DNA of 64,000 nucleotides. It comes from Nitrospirales bacterium. Its GTDB lineage: Bacteria; Nitrospirota; Nitrospiria; Nitrospirales; UBA8639. Shown here one piece after another: positions 1 through 7,583 of the stretch. The notes under the pieces are model-generated. The model saw only the letters and a program-made list of their open reading frames with translations, was not told the DNA's origin and ran no database searches. Positions within the stretch are counted from its first letter, which is position 1. Each line of letters opens with the position of its first letter. Made by a program: the position numbers and the translations under genes. The stretch lies in contig JALDRJ010000002.1 in the NCBI GenBank assembly GCA_031315865.1, positions 2,702,001 through 2,766,000 of the forward strand, in the 5' to 3' direction.

Positions 1-519
1 TCTCTCTACAGCAAGCCCTACTTGCTCAATGCCGGCAGTCAGCGGACCAATGAAGCCCATCGTCATGGATACCCGTTGAGTCTGGTGGTGCTCAGCGTGG
101 ATCATTTCGAACGCTTGATTGATCAGTTCGGGCAGATTCTCGGGGATTTGGTCTTACAAGAAATGGCCACGATTTTGAAGGCTTTCTCGCGGGAAGAAGA
201 TATCGTTGCCAGAACGAACGATGATGAGTTCGCGATCGCGTTTCCGCACTGTAGCGAACTGGATGCGCTCGCCAAGGTCGATCGTCTTCGACAACGTGTC
301 GAGTCGGCGAATCCGGGCGGTGTTCCGGTGACTGCCAGCTTTGGTGTCGCCAGCCTTCCCCTGACCTTTCCCTGTGATTTTGAGGACCTGTTCTCAGCCG
401 CTGATCGTGCGATGACGCAGGCCAAATCAGATGGTCACAACCGTGTCGTAAGTAGCGAACTCGTCCCCTCCGATTCCGGCCTCCTCAAAGTTGTGCTGAC
501 TCAACGCATGGCTTCGTAA
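1..519 (+). CDS. GGDEF-domain protein with degenerate signature, 5' end missing
   Basis: The reading frame is open from the first base of the window, so the N-terminus and any sensor domain lie outside. The visible 172 residues match the GGDEF (diguanylate cyclase) fold: an HGYPLSLVVLSVDHF strand with a metal-binding-type Asp, a central helix, then the signature loop at bases 211-231, and a C-terminal ADRAMTQAKSDGHNRV helix typical of the family. The signature reads RTNDDEF instead of RxGGDEF, so the two glycines that hold GTP are replaced by Asn-Asp. From family knowledge this makes cyclase activity doubtful; the domain may bind GTP, act as a receptor, or be inert. The domain assignment is firm, the activity is not. 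Confidence 0.85.
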   Translation, partial: SLYSKPYLLNAGSQRTNEAHRHGYPLSLVVLSVDHFERLIDQFGQILGDLVLQEMATILKAFSREEDIVARTNDDEFAIAFPHCSELDALAKVDRLRQRVESANPGGVPVTASFGVASLPLTFPCDFEDLFSAADRAMTQAKSDGHNRVVSSELVPSDSGLLKVVLTQRMAS

Positions 520-585
520 CTGTCTGCCCTCTCTTTGCCCGTTACGTCCCCAGGCGCTCCGCCATCGTTTGACTCTTCTCGATAT

Positions 586-978
586 TTAACGCCCGAATTC
601 AAAGAGCTTAATCAAAGGCTTTTCTTCCCGCGTAATCGGGTCAAAGTCATCGGTACGTCCCGGGCGATATCGAGGGAAGAGTTTGAGCCCGCCAATCGAT
701 CTGCTCGAAGAAGATTTTGGAGGCGGAGAAGTTCGCCAGTCTAATTCGGGTTTGGCCGAGGCTCTCCACGGTAATTCCGGGACGGGCGGTTTGCGCCATT
801 CAGTGGAATCGAGAATAGAGTCCGAGAAATTTGAACGATACGAGCCTTCGTCAGGAAGGATGACAGACTTTTCCGGTTGCGTAAGACCTCCTGCTGCGAT
901 CAGCAGGGGAACGGCTAGTAGCAGGCCCCAGGCGTCACTTAGGTTCAACCATGTCTCTTCGCGATAGCGAGGGATCAT
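586..978 (-). CDS. small hypothetical protein with one N-terminal membrane segment
   Basis: I do not recognise this 130-residue protein. The ATG at 978 overlaps the stop of the upstream solute-binding protein gene as ATGA, so the two are probably translationally coupled; a longer form starting at 1005 is possible but ignores this overlap. After about ten polar residues there is a hydrophobic stretch (AWGLLLAVPLLIAAGGL, about residues 13-29), then a hydrophilic, Pro/Ser/Arg-rich tail. It could be a membrane-anchored accessory of the binding protein, or a signal-peptide protein. Opposite-strand frames here are shadows. Existence is moderately supported by the coupling only. Confidence 0.5.
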   Translation of the reverse strand: MIPRYREETWLNLSDAWGLLLAVPLLIAAGGLTQPEKSVILPDEGSYRSNFSDSILDSTEWRKPPVPELPWRASAKPELDWRTSPPPKSSSSRSIGGLKLFPRYRPGRTDDFDPITREEKPLIKLFEFGR

Positions 979-1829
979 TCTTTCACACCGAGTTCTGTTC
1001 TCCACTCGAGGGATTGAAACCAGTACTTATGAGCGGAGGCTAACCAGGTATCGGCTTCACGTGCCGTAATCCACGCATTCAAAAAATTAATGAAATCAGC
1101 ATCGCCTTTATTGATGGCAAAGCCCGCTTTCGTGGTCAGGAGGGGTTTGGATAACGGTTGATCGACTTTCCCTGGATAATCTATGGTGAGGAAGGTTGGG
1201 AGTGGCTCATGTTCGATATATCCATGGACCGTTCCCTTGGTCACCGCGTTTTTCGCCTGTTCGCTCGTCGTAAATGTCTGAACGTTCGCTTTCGGGAAGA
1301 TCCGACGGGCTAACTCATCAGCCACTGTCCCCGTGACCGCGGCGAGGGTGACCTGTGAGCGGTTCAGGTCTTTGATATGAGAAAATGACCTGGTTAATTC
1401 AATATTCGTGGCCAGTCCGATTCCCGATTCGACGTAGGGTTGACTGAAATTCACTTTGAGCGCTCTTGCGGGGGTAATGACCATTCCGGCGATAATGATG
1501 TCTATTTTCCTGTGCAGGAGGGCCGGTAGAATGTCTTCCCAATCAAGGACGTGAAATTTTGGCTGAACGCCTAAGTCCTTGGCCAATTGTTTGGCGACGT
1601 CAATATCGAAGCCAACGAGCTCTCCTTTCGCGTCTCGTAACGTCCAGGGCGTGAATAACGAGACGCCAATTTCCAATGTGCCCTGTTTGAGCACATTTTT
1701 TAGGATACTGTTCGGCTCCTGTGCGTGATTCTCCGCATACGTCATCGGCGGGGTACGAACCACGACACAACATATGGCCAAAAGAAGCAATACGAGAGCG
1801 GTTTTCCAGGCTATTCGAAGAATGTTCAT
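975..1829 (-). CDS. family 3 extracellular solute-binding protein (amino-acid type)
   Basis: A 284-residue periplasmic ligand-binding protein of the SBP_bac_3 family (relatives bind polar amino acids; some are ligand domains of other proteins). The N-terminus MNILRIAWK followed by a Leu-rich segment is a signal peptide or anchor. The mature part begins with the family pattern VLKQGTLEIGVSLFTPWTLRDA and then GFDIDVAKQLAKDLG. WEDILPALLHRKIDIIIAGM and RALKVNFSQPYVESG are further family hallmarks. I chose ATG 1829 because AAGGA lies six bases upstream; ATG 1841 and a much longer frame to 2054 exist. No permease or ATPase gene is adjacent, only the small coupled gene downstream, so the substrate and transporter are unknown. 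Confidence 0.85.
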   Translation of the reverse strand: MNILRIAWKTALVLLLLAICCVVVRTPPMTYAENHAQEPNSILKNVLKQGTLEIGVSLFTPWTLRDAKGELVGFDIDVAKQLAKDLGVQPKFHVLDWEDILPALLHRKIDIIIAGMVITPARALKVNFSQPYVESGIGLATNIELTRSFSHIKDLNRSQVTLAAVTGTVADELARRIFPKANVQTFTTSEQAKNAVTKGTVHGYIEHEPLPTFLTIDYPGKVDQPLSKPLLTTKAGFAINKGDADFINFLNAWITAREADTWLASAHKYWFQSLEWRTELGVKE

Positions 1830-1968
1830 GATGTCCTTCATTTCATGATAAGAAGATGGGTAATGGTTGAATGTATACCATAATCGATCGCGGTGCGGCA
1901 GCGAGAGATAACGACGCCCCTGATTGAAACGTGAACGTGATGGTCCATCCTGGAGCAAACGATTGTCA

Positions 1969-3555
1969 ATGAATGAACAGCAAAATACCAAAATCCGGGC
2001 ACGAGCCTTCGCGATATTAGGGACCGGCTCGGATGTCGGGAAAAGTCTTGTCACAGCCGGCCTATGTCGTCTGTTCTTTCGCGCCGGCGTGCGGGTTGCG
2101 CCCTTTAAGGCTCAAAATATGGCATTAAACTCCTTTGTCACTCCTGAAGGCGGTGAGATGGGACGAGCGCAAGTGCTGCAAGCCCAAGCCTGCGGGCTGA
2201 AGCCCCATGTCGATATGAATCCTATTTTGCTGAAGCCAGAAGCGGATTGCCGCTCACAGGTGATCGTGCAAGGAAAAGTGTGGAACACACAAGATGCGCA
2301 AACATACTTCCGGAAGAAGTCAGATCTGATGAAGATCGTGGAGGAGAGTTACGAACGGTTAGCCCGGCGCTATGAAGTCCTCATGATTGAAGGAGCCGGG
2401 AGTGCGGCCGAGATGAATCTTCGAGAACGGGATCTCGTCAATTGGCCAGTCGTGAACATGGCCGATGCGTCGGTGATTCTCGTGGCTGACATTGATCGTG
2501 GCGGCGTGTTCGCACAAATCATCGGAACGATGGATTTGCTTGCTTCAGAGGAACGCCGCCGGGTTATCGGGTTTGTCATCAATAAATTCCGGGGCGATGT
2601 CACGTTATTTGAAGACGGCGTGAGAATGATCGAAGAACGGACTGGTGTTCCTGTCCTGGGTGTGCTTCCGTATCTGAAAGGACTTGACCTCGATCAAGAA
2701 GACAGCGTTGTCGTAGATCGGTATGCCTCATCACCATTTGGTTCCGACATGGTCAATGTGGCCGTGTTGCTGTTGCCGCATATGAGTAACTTTACGGATT
2801 TTAACCCGCTCGCGGCGGAGCCGGATGTCGTCCTTCGTTATGTCCGTCATCCCAAAGACCTTGATGGGGCCGATGTCGTCATTCTTCCCGGTTCCAAAAC
2901 CACCATGACCGATTTTGCGTATGTACAGCAGGAGGGCTTTCAGGAAGCTATCGCCAAGAGACTTTCCCATGGCGTGGAAGTCGTGGGTATTTGCGGAGGG
3001 TTTCAGATGCTGGGGCAACAGATACGCGACCCTCAAGGAGTCGAAGGCGGTGGCACGATAGACGGTTTCGGTCTTTTGGATCTGACGACTGAACTCCTTC
3101 CTGAGAAAAAGACGATTCAGGTCACCGCACGACCGTTGCATGACAACATCGGGGGAGCGTGTGTGGTGGAGGGGTATGAAATCCATATGGGGGTGACGAC
3201 GGGAGCCTGTCTTCGATCATGTTTCCACGTCACTTCCAGGAATGAATCCCAATTTGATGGGTATATGCGGGATGACGGCCTTGTTTGGGGAACCTATATC
3301 CATGGCCTGTTTGACCGGCCAGGCTTTCGCCGGCTGTGGCTGAACCGGATACGAGTACGTAAGAACCTGCAAGAGCTTGATATCACGATTTCGGAGGCGG
3401 TCTCTCAAAGATTATCTCAAGAGATAGATCGCTGGGCCGATCATGTGGAAACGCACCTTAATGTTGATCCACTCTTTTCTCATATGAAGCTCAAACCGCA
3501 ATGCGTCATTGAATGCGGGCTGAGTCGGAAAGGATGTTCTCATGGCGAGGTTTGA
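1969..3555 (+). CDS. cbiP: cobyric acid synthase (CbiP/CobQ)
   Basis: Amidates four side chains of adenosylcobyrinic acid a,c-diamide with glutamine and ATP to give adenosylcobyric acid. The 528 residues hold an N-terminal dethiobiotin-synthetase-like ATP domain with a P-loop variant GTGSDVGKS (residues 18-26) and the FKAQNMALNSF signature. A C-terminal class I glutamine amidotransferase follows, with nucleophile Cys342 in GICGGFQMLG and a late WGTYIHGLFD containing the conserved His. ATG 1969 gives the normal family N-terminus; the frame continues open upstream to 1924. It stands apart from the main B12 cluster, 5 kb downstream, and overlaps the following amidase gene by 14 bases. No other corrin-ring gene is in the window. 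Confidence 0.96.
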   Translation: MNEQQNTKIRARAFAILGTGSDVGKSLVTAGLCRLFFRAGVRVAPFKAQNMALNSFVTPEGGEMGRAQVLQAQACGLKPHVDMNPILLKPEADCRSQVIVQGKVWNTQDAQTYFRKKSDLMKIVEESYERLARRYEVLMIEGAGSAAEMNLRERDLVNWPVVNMADASVILVADIDRGGVFAQIIGTMDLLASEERRRVIGFVINKFRGDVTLFEDGVRMIEERTGVPVLGVLPYLKGLDLDQEDSVVVDRYASSPFGSDMVNVAVLLLPHMSNFTDFNPLAAEPDVVLRYVRHPKDLDGADVVILPGSKTTMTDFAYVQQEGFQEAIAKRLSHGVEVVGICGGFQMLGQQIRDPQGVEGGGTIDGFGLLDLTTELLPEKKTIQVTARPLHDNIGGACVVEGYEIHMGVTTGACLRSCFHVTSRNESQFDGYMRDDGLVWGTYIHGLFDRPGFRRLWLNRIRVRKNLQELDITISEAVSQRLSQEIDRWADHVETHLNVDPLFSHMKLKPQCVIECGLSRKGCSHGEV

Positions 3556-4174
3556 AATACTTCCAGACTTGATGTTCGTCGACCGTCAGGGGTGGGGAGC
3601 CAAAAACTCTTTTCCAAGGCTGGGGCACCGTGTTCCTCGAACAAAGCGGACACATGTGATTATTCATCATACGGTGGTCACCGATCGAAGCGATACTTCA
3701 CCCGTCGTGTGGGAAACGCTACGGGAAGTGTACCGAAATATGCGTCGATTGCAGACGATTCGTCCGGACTTGGGGAACGATGTGCCTTATAACTTCGTCG
3801 TCTATTTGATGGCCAAGAAGAAGGGAATGGTGATCTGCGAAGGGCGGGGCGAGGATCGATCCGGCGCTCACACCAAAGGCCATAATACCGAGGGTATTGG
3901 TGTGGCATTCGCTGGTGATTTCGAGGATGAAACGGTGGCTGGAATTGAAGTGAGCAGACGCTTGTTCTTGCTCTCCGGGTTTCTCGGGTGGCTCAAGCAT
4001 GATCCTAGTCATCCGGATTATGGGATGTATCCTGCGATGAAAAACCTTGGCGTGATGCGTCCATCTGACCGGGCTGTGTATTTTCACCAGGACTTTAAGA
4101 GCACGGCCTGTCCCGGGAAGCGCGCGATTCCCCATCTCGCGCAGTTGGCATTTATCAACCCAAAAGATTTTTAA
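3542..4174 (+). CDS. PGRP/amidase_2-type N-acetylmuramoyl-L-alanine amidase-like protein
   Basis: A 210-residue protein of the peptidoglycan-recognition/T7-lysozyme-like amidase fold, whose members cut the lactyl-amide bond between MurNAc and L-Ala using zinc. Expected ligands are visible: His42/His43 in VIIHHTV, and His182 and Cys190 in FHQDFKSTACPG, with the His-Cys spacing of eight typical of the family. YNFVVYLM and EGIGVAFAGDFED are further family strands. There is no signal peptide, so an intracellular role in wall recycling, or another substrate, is possible. Its start lies 14 bases inside cbiP, which implies co-translation although no B12 role is evident. Confidence 0.8.
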   Translation: MARFEILPDLMFVDRQGWGAKNSFPRLGHRVPRTKRTHVIIHHTVVTDRSDTSPVVWETLREVYRNMRRLQTIRPDLGNDVPYNFVVYLMAKKKGMVICEGRGEDRSGAHTKGHNTEGIGVAFAGDFEDETVAGIEVSRRLFLLSGFLGWLKHDPSHPDYGMYPAMKNLGVMRPSDRAVYFHQDFKSTACPGKRAIPHLAQLAFINPKDF

Positions 4175-4396
4175 TGTCTATTCTCGAGGATCTAGGTGTG
4201 AAGCAAGGCCTGCATTCAGTCTCCTGTCTGAGTGGAAGGCGTCACACAGCGAATGCTGTGCGGTCCAAAACATACGTTGCGCATAAAGTCTCCAGAGGGT
4301 TGATATTCGGGGAATTGGGTCCGTAGGTTACAGTGTAACTCCGATGATAATTCGTCTTCATCGTTGGAATTGTTGAAAATGTGGGGAATACACAAT

Positions 4397-6064
4397 ATGC
4401 AAGAATATAGAACCTTTCTGCTGTGCCTCGTTTGTCTATTATGTACCGGAGCGGTTTTGGCTGGAAGTGATGCCGATCGACAGATCGAAAATGTTTTGGC
4501 CGACATTGATCGTTACGAGAAGCAATTCGAGGGGAAGCCGGACGTGAATCTCAATACGGTCAAGCGAACCTTGAAACTGCTTGACCTGACTCGTCAACGT
4601 CTCGATGGTGTGGCTGATCAATCGACTCCGGCCTGGAAGGAAGCCGATGCCCGGTACAAGGCTTTTTATGAACAGTTGAATGGATTAGCGCAACCAGGCA
4701 GTGCTCAGAAATCTCGCCCAGTCTCACAGGACCATACTTCTTCCTCTCCCAAACAGGCGACGAAGCCATTGGGGTCATCCAAGCCGCAAGAAATGCTTTC
4801 ACAGCATCAAATTCGAGTCAAAAAAATCAAGAGGGACGTCGAGAGCGTGTTTGAGACGATGGATAAAAGTGGCGTAAAACCGTTTCAAGATCCCAAGTAT
4901 GTTCAGAAATACCAGGAATCGTTGGATCGGTCTAAACAGGCTCTCAAGAAATACGAAGCGTTTTCTTCTCATCCGACGGTCGTGTCCGCTCAAGAGTCCA
5001 TCGACAAGCTTGAAAACATGATCAATTTCGGAAAACAGCAGGCCGCCAAGGATTTGGAGACTCTCGGTGACGTGCAGTCTCGTTTGCGGGCGATTCACGA
5101 GACGACGAAAAAGCTCAATGTTCCACCAGCGCCTCGGATTCCATTAGAAAAAGGGGAGATTGCCGCGTGGCTTGCCGTCCTGAGCGCTGCCCGTCAAGCG
5201 GCCATCCAGACCTATCAGCCTCTTCCACAGATCAAGCAACTGGCGTATTTGCCGAACACTCGTTTAACGGTTGAACAGTCTGGAGTCTATGAAATGGATG
5301 ATGTGGAAAGGTTAGACCGTTCCTTACGTGGGATCGTGGCGCAGGTAGATTCTGGATTAACGCAATTCAACGAGTATCTGCACGTGAATGTCGCGGAAGT
5401 CGGGAAATCGTTGAGTCTCTATCAAGGGTACGACCCCACAAAAGAAGAGGATCGACTCAAACATTTTCTGTATGAAGGACGCGCGAAGCAGATCAAGCGT
5501 CGTCTGGCTGCCCATCATACTCTTGTGAGTGAAGCCATTATCTTTTCCCGGCAGCTCAAGACGAAGGATTTGGAAGCACGGGTGAATCTGCTTGCACAGA
5601 TCGAGCAGGTCACGAAACAATATGAATCCAACTTTCACAAAGCGCTCAGCTTGGCAAGAATGCCGAAATCCGTGTCAACTGATGCCGAATTGCTGGACAT
5701 CGCACGCAAAGCCCTAAAAAGTCCCATGACAACCGGTTACGACGCAGTCGGTGACATCAAGCGAATCGTGATTACATCCCAAAAGGTGCATCGTGCGAAT
5801 GATGTCACCCATGAAACCTTCGATGATATCGATATTTCAAGCAGTGGAAACATCACGATGAGCGGCACGGCGATTACCAATCATTTCGAGTGGGATGAAT
5901 TTAAAGTCGCGAGTGCGGAGGCGGTCGGGGACAAACATTATATTTTTTACAATTCACTGGCGTACTACACGCAGGGTGGGCAGAAGACGCCATTGAACCG
6001 TTGGGTGATAACTAATCGTTTAAAGGGCGCTGAAATTCAGGAAGAACATATACATGCTGAATAG
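4397..6064 (+). CDS. secreted coiled-coil-rich hypothetical protein
   Basis: I do not recognise this 555-residue protein. It begins with a signal peptide (QEYRTFLLCLVCLLCTGA, likely cut after VLA) chosen with ATG 4397, which has GGGGA about ten bases upstream; ATG 4379 and TTG 4364 are in frame too. Most of the chain is Lys/Glu/Gln-rich helix with heptad character (DADRQIENVLADIDRYEKQF, then a long helical stretch around residues 130-240 and 320-430). A Ser/Pro/Lys linker lies near residues 105-140. The C-terminal 110 residues look beta-rich (DIDISSSGNITMSGTAI). It may be a periplasmic scaffold or envelope protein. It stands alone between an amidase gene and a convergent membrane-protein gene. 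Confidence 0.75.
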   Translation: MQEYRTFLLCLVCLLCTGAVLAGSDADRQIENVLADIDRYEKQFEGKPDVNLNTVKRTLKLLDLTRQRLDGVADQSTPAWKEADARYKAFYEQLNGLAQPGSAQKSRPVSQDHTSSSPKQATKPLGSSKPQEMLSQHQIRVKKIKRDVESVFETMDKSGVKPFQDPKYVQKYQESLDRSKQALKKYEAFSSHPTVVSAQESIDKLENMINFGKQQAAKDLETLGDVQSRLRAIHETTKKLNVPPAPRIPLEKGEIAAWLAVLSAARQAAIQTYQPLPQIKQLAYLPNTRLTVEQSGVYEMDDVERLDRSLRGIVAQVDSGLTQFNEYLHVNVAEVGKSLSLYQGYDPTKEEDRLKHFLYEGRAKQIKRRLAAHHTLVSEAIIFSRQLKTKDLEARVNLLAQIEQVTKQYESNFHKALSLARMPKSVSTDAELLDIARKALKSPMTTGYDAVGDIKRIVITSQKVHRANDVTHETFDDIDISSSGNITMSGTAITNHFEWDEFKVASAEAVGDKHYIFYNSLAYYTQGGQKTPLNRWVITNRLKGAEIQEEHIHAE

Positions 6065-6128
6065 GATGTTCCACTGTATGGCCACCAGCCAGAGGTGTAG
6101 GCGCGTGAGGGGACGTCTTGCGAAAACA

Positions 6129-7133
6129 TCACGAACTTACGTGGGACATGAGGAAGGAGCCGATCGGTCCAGCCAAAAGGGGACCAAGGATGACGCCAAT
6201 TTGCGGTAATTGTTCTCCCAACGTAATCGAAAAATGATTGTCGTGCAGCCAACGTTGTGGGTCTTGAATGGTCCCGGCTTGTCTGGCTCGTTCGGCAAAG
6301 TCTCGAGCTTGAAAACTCAGGTAACTCGCAGCCGGTCCATACGTTGTGATGAGCATGAGTGTGAAGGTCGTCCCCCAAAACATCGTGATGGCAAGGGCGG
6401 CGCCGGCATAAGCCGACTGGACGTTTGAATCGAGGACTAGCCCTGTTGGCCACCTCAGCCAAGCGTGCATGTTGAGGGTCCCGCCAACGAGAATAGCCGA
6501 ACCAATATTTAACACGCCCCTGAGGTGACGCATTTGTATCGTGAGATGGGCGAGGTGATCCTGGGTCTTGTCGACGGGTGGTGCGAGAGTGCTGGACGCG
6601 GCGAGTAAGACGAGGCAGGGCACGATGACGGCTAAGGCGTTGGCCAGTGCCAGTAACGCGTCAATATGACCAAGAAATGTGGGACCATAGTATTTTGTGT
6701 GTTCAAGCGTATGAAAACTGAAATAATAGATGAGCTGAAACATCATATTTTTGGTCATCGCACTATAAATCAAACTTCCGATGCCCGCGATAACCAAGAC
6801 CAGGCCAATCGCCTTCATCAGCATTAAGCGTCTGACGGAATGTGATCGGTAGATGATCGTGCCGCACAATACCGCGGCATAGAGACAGACCGTAAAATTT
6901 ACGACGGTTGTGGCAAACCACATGTATCGAACCTTCATTTCAGTAAGCTGAAAGGACAAGGTGGTGAGATTTTGCGAAGCGATCAATGCCCCGATTTTGC
7001 TAGGCAGATCCCCTGAACGGTTTGTAGCGCTCAGTTCGAAAAGGACTGTTGCGACGAGATAGACGAAGATTGGCGGCAACATGAGCAGAAGATAGCCATG
7101 TTTCATTTGATATGTAGAGAATGCTCTTCGCAT
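6129..7133 (-). CDS. multi-pass membrane protein of unknown function
   Basis: A 334-residue integral membrane protein that I cannot assign. About seven hydrophobic segments can be read, including YLLLMLPPIFVYLVATVLF near the start, a segment in MWFATTVVNFTVCLYAAVL, AIGLVLVIAGIGSLIYSA, ALLALANALAVIVPCLVLLA, and two after residue 215. A cytosolic-looking tail precedes a final hydrophobic stretch (GVILGPLLAGPIGSFLM). His residues in FHTLEH and NMHAW sit in or near membrane segments, but no known heme or metal motif is clear. The frame is open back to 7259, inside a repeated sequence, so I prefer ATG 7133; ATG 7106 is the alternative and neither has a good ribosome binding site. Confidence 0.65.
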   Translation of the reverse strand: MRRAFSTYQMKHGYLLLMLPPIFVYLVATVLFELSATNRSGDLPSKIGALIASQNLTTLSFQLTEMKVRYMWFATTVVNFTVCLYAAVLCGTIIYRSHSVRRLMLMKAIGLVLVIAGIGSLIYSAMTKNMMFQLIYYFSFHTLEHTKYYGPTFLGHIDALLALANALAVIVPCLVLLAASSTLAPPVDKTQDHLAHLTIQMRHLRGVLNIGSAILVGGTLNMHAWLRWPTGLVLDSNVQSAYAGAALAITMFWGTTFTLMLITTYGPAASYLSFQARDFAERARQAGTIQDPQRWLHDNHFSITLGEQLPQIGVILGPLLAGPIGSFLMSHVSS

Positions 7134-7173
7134 GAGATGGCATAGGGTGAAGGAATTCGTCGTTGAGGTCAAG

Positions 7174-7316
7174 TCAGGCGACGTGCGGCAGGGCCATGGC
7201 TCATGGGTTGGACATCGCAGGTGGGCTTGCCCACGTGACGGGATGGTTGCACGGGACATGCACTCAGGCGACGTGCGGTAGAGCTATGGCTCTTGGGTAG
7301 GACATCGCAGGTGGGC
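7174..7316. repeat. 53-bp imperfect direct repeat, two copies 90 bp apart
   Basis: Copies at 7174-7226 and 7264-7316 match at 48 of 53 positions by eye. Both start TCAGGCGACGTGCGG and end GACATCGCAGGTGGGC. The first copy runs into a short perfect hairpin, GTGGGC-TT-GCCCAC (7221-7234), which the second copy lacks. The pair separates the minus-strand membrane-protein gene from the promoter of the B12-import operon and is probably non-coding. It could be a dispersed repeat family of this genome. Confidence 0.8.
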
Positions 7317-7319
7317 AAG

Positions 7320-7349
7320 TTGACAATGCTTTTGTTGCTGACCTACAGT
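7320..7349 (+). promoter_or_regulatory. sigma-70-type promoter of the btuFCD operon
   Basis: A perfect -35 box TTGACA (7320-7325) is followed after 18 bases by TACAGT (7344-7349), four of six matches to the -10 consensus. Transcription would begin near 7356, just ahead of the cobalamin riboswitch, which is where a promoter is required. The -35 begins only four bases after the end of the second repeat copy. Confidence 0.5.
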
Positions 7350-7362
7350 CGAGCTTAACATA

Positions 7363-7537
7363 TATTCGGAATGCATGGAGGGAAGCGGGTGTGAATCCCG
7401 CACGGTCCCGCCGCTGTAACTAGGCTATAGCCGCTTCCGATAACTTTCACAGCTTGAAGTATTTTATGACGCTGCGTCAGTTTAGGTGAGCTGACTGAGA
7501 AGTTCATTGGATTCGCTATAGTCCAGAAGTCAGAATA
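7363..7537 (+). ncRNA. cobalamin riboswitch upstream of btuF
   Basis: The conserved core is clear: GGGAAGCGGGTGTGAATCCC, then GCACGGTCCCGCCGCTGTAA (7380-7420), as in AdoCbl-binding riboswitches. The B12 box near 7520-7536 reads AGTCCAGAAGTCAGAATA, which departs from the usual AGYCAGGAGACCTGCC. TATTC at 7363-7367 can pair with GAATA at 7533-7537 to close the element. It lies between a promoter and btuF and should lower import-gene expression when adenosylcobalamin is plentiful. Whether control is by termination or start-site masking is not evident. Confidence 0.88.
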
Positions 7538-7583
7538 CTTCTTCATTCTATGACCGTCTTTCCTTCGTGGGCTGAGGAAAAGG

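Noticed and set aside
683-967. Plus-strand frame opposite the small protein at 586-978
   Set aside because: No start signal; the minus-strand frame is coupled to its upstream neighbour.
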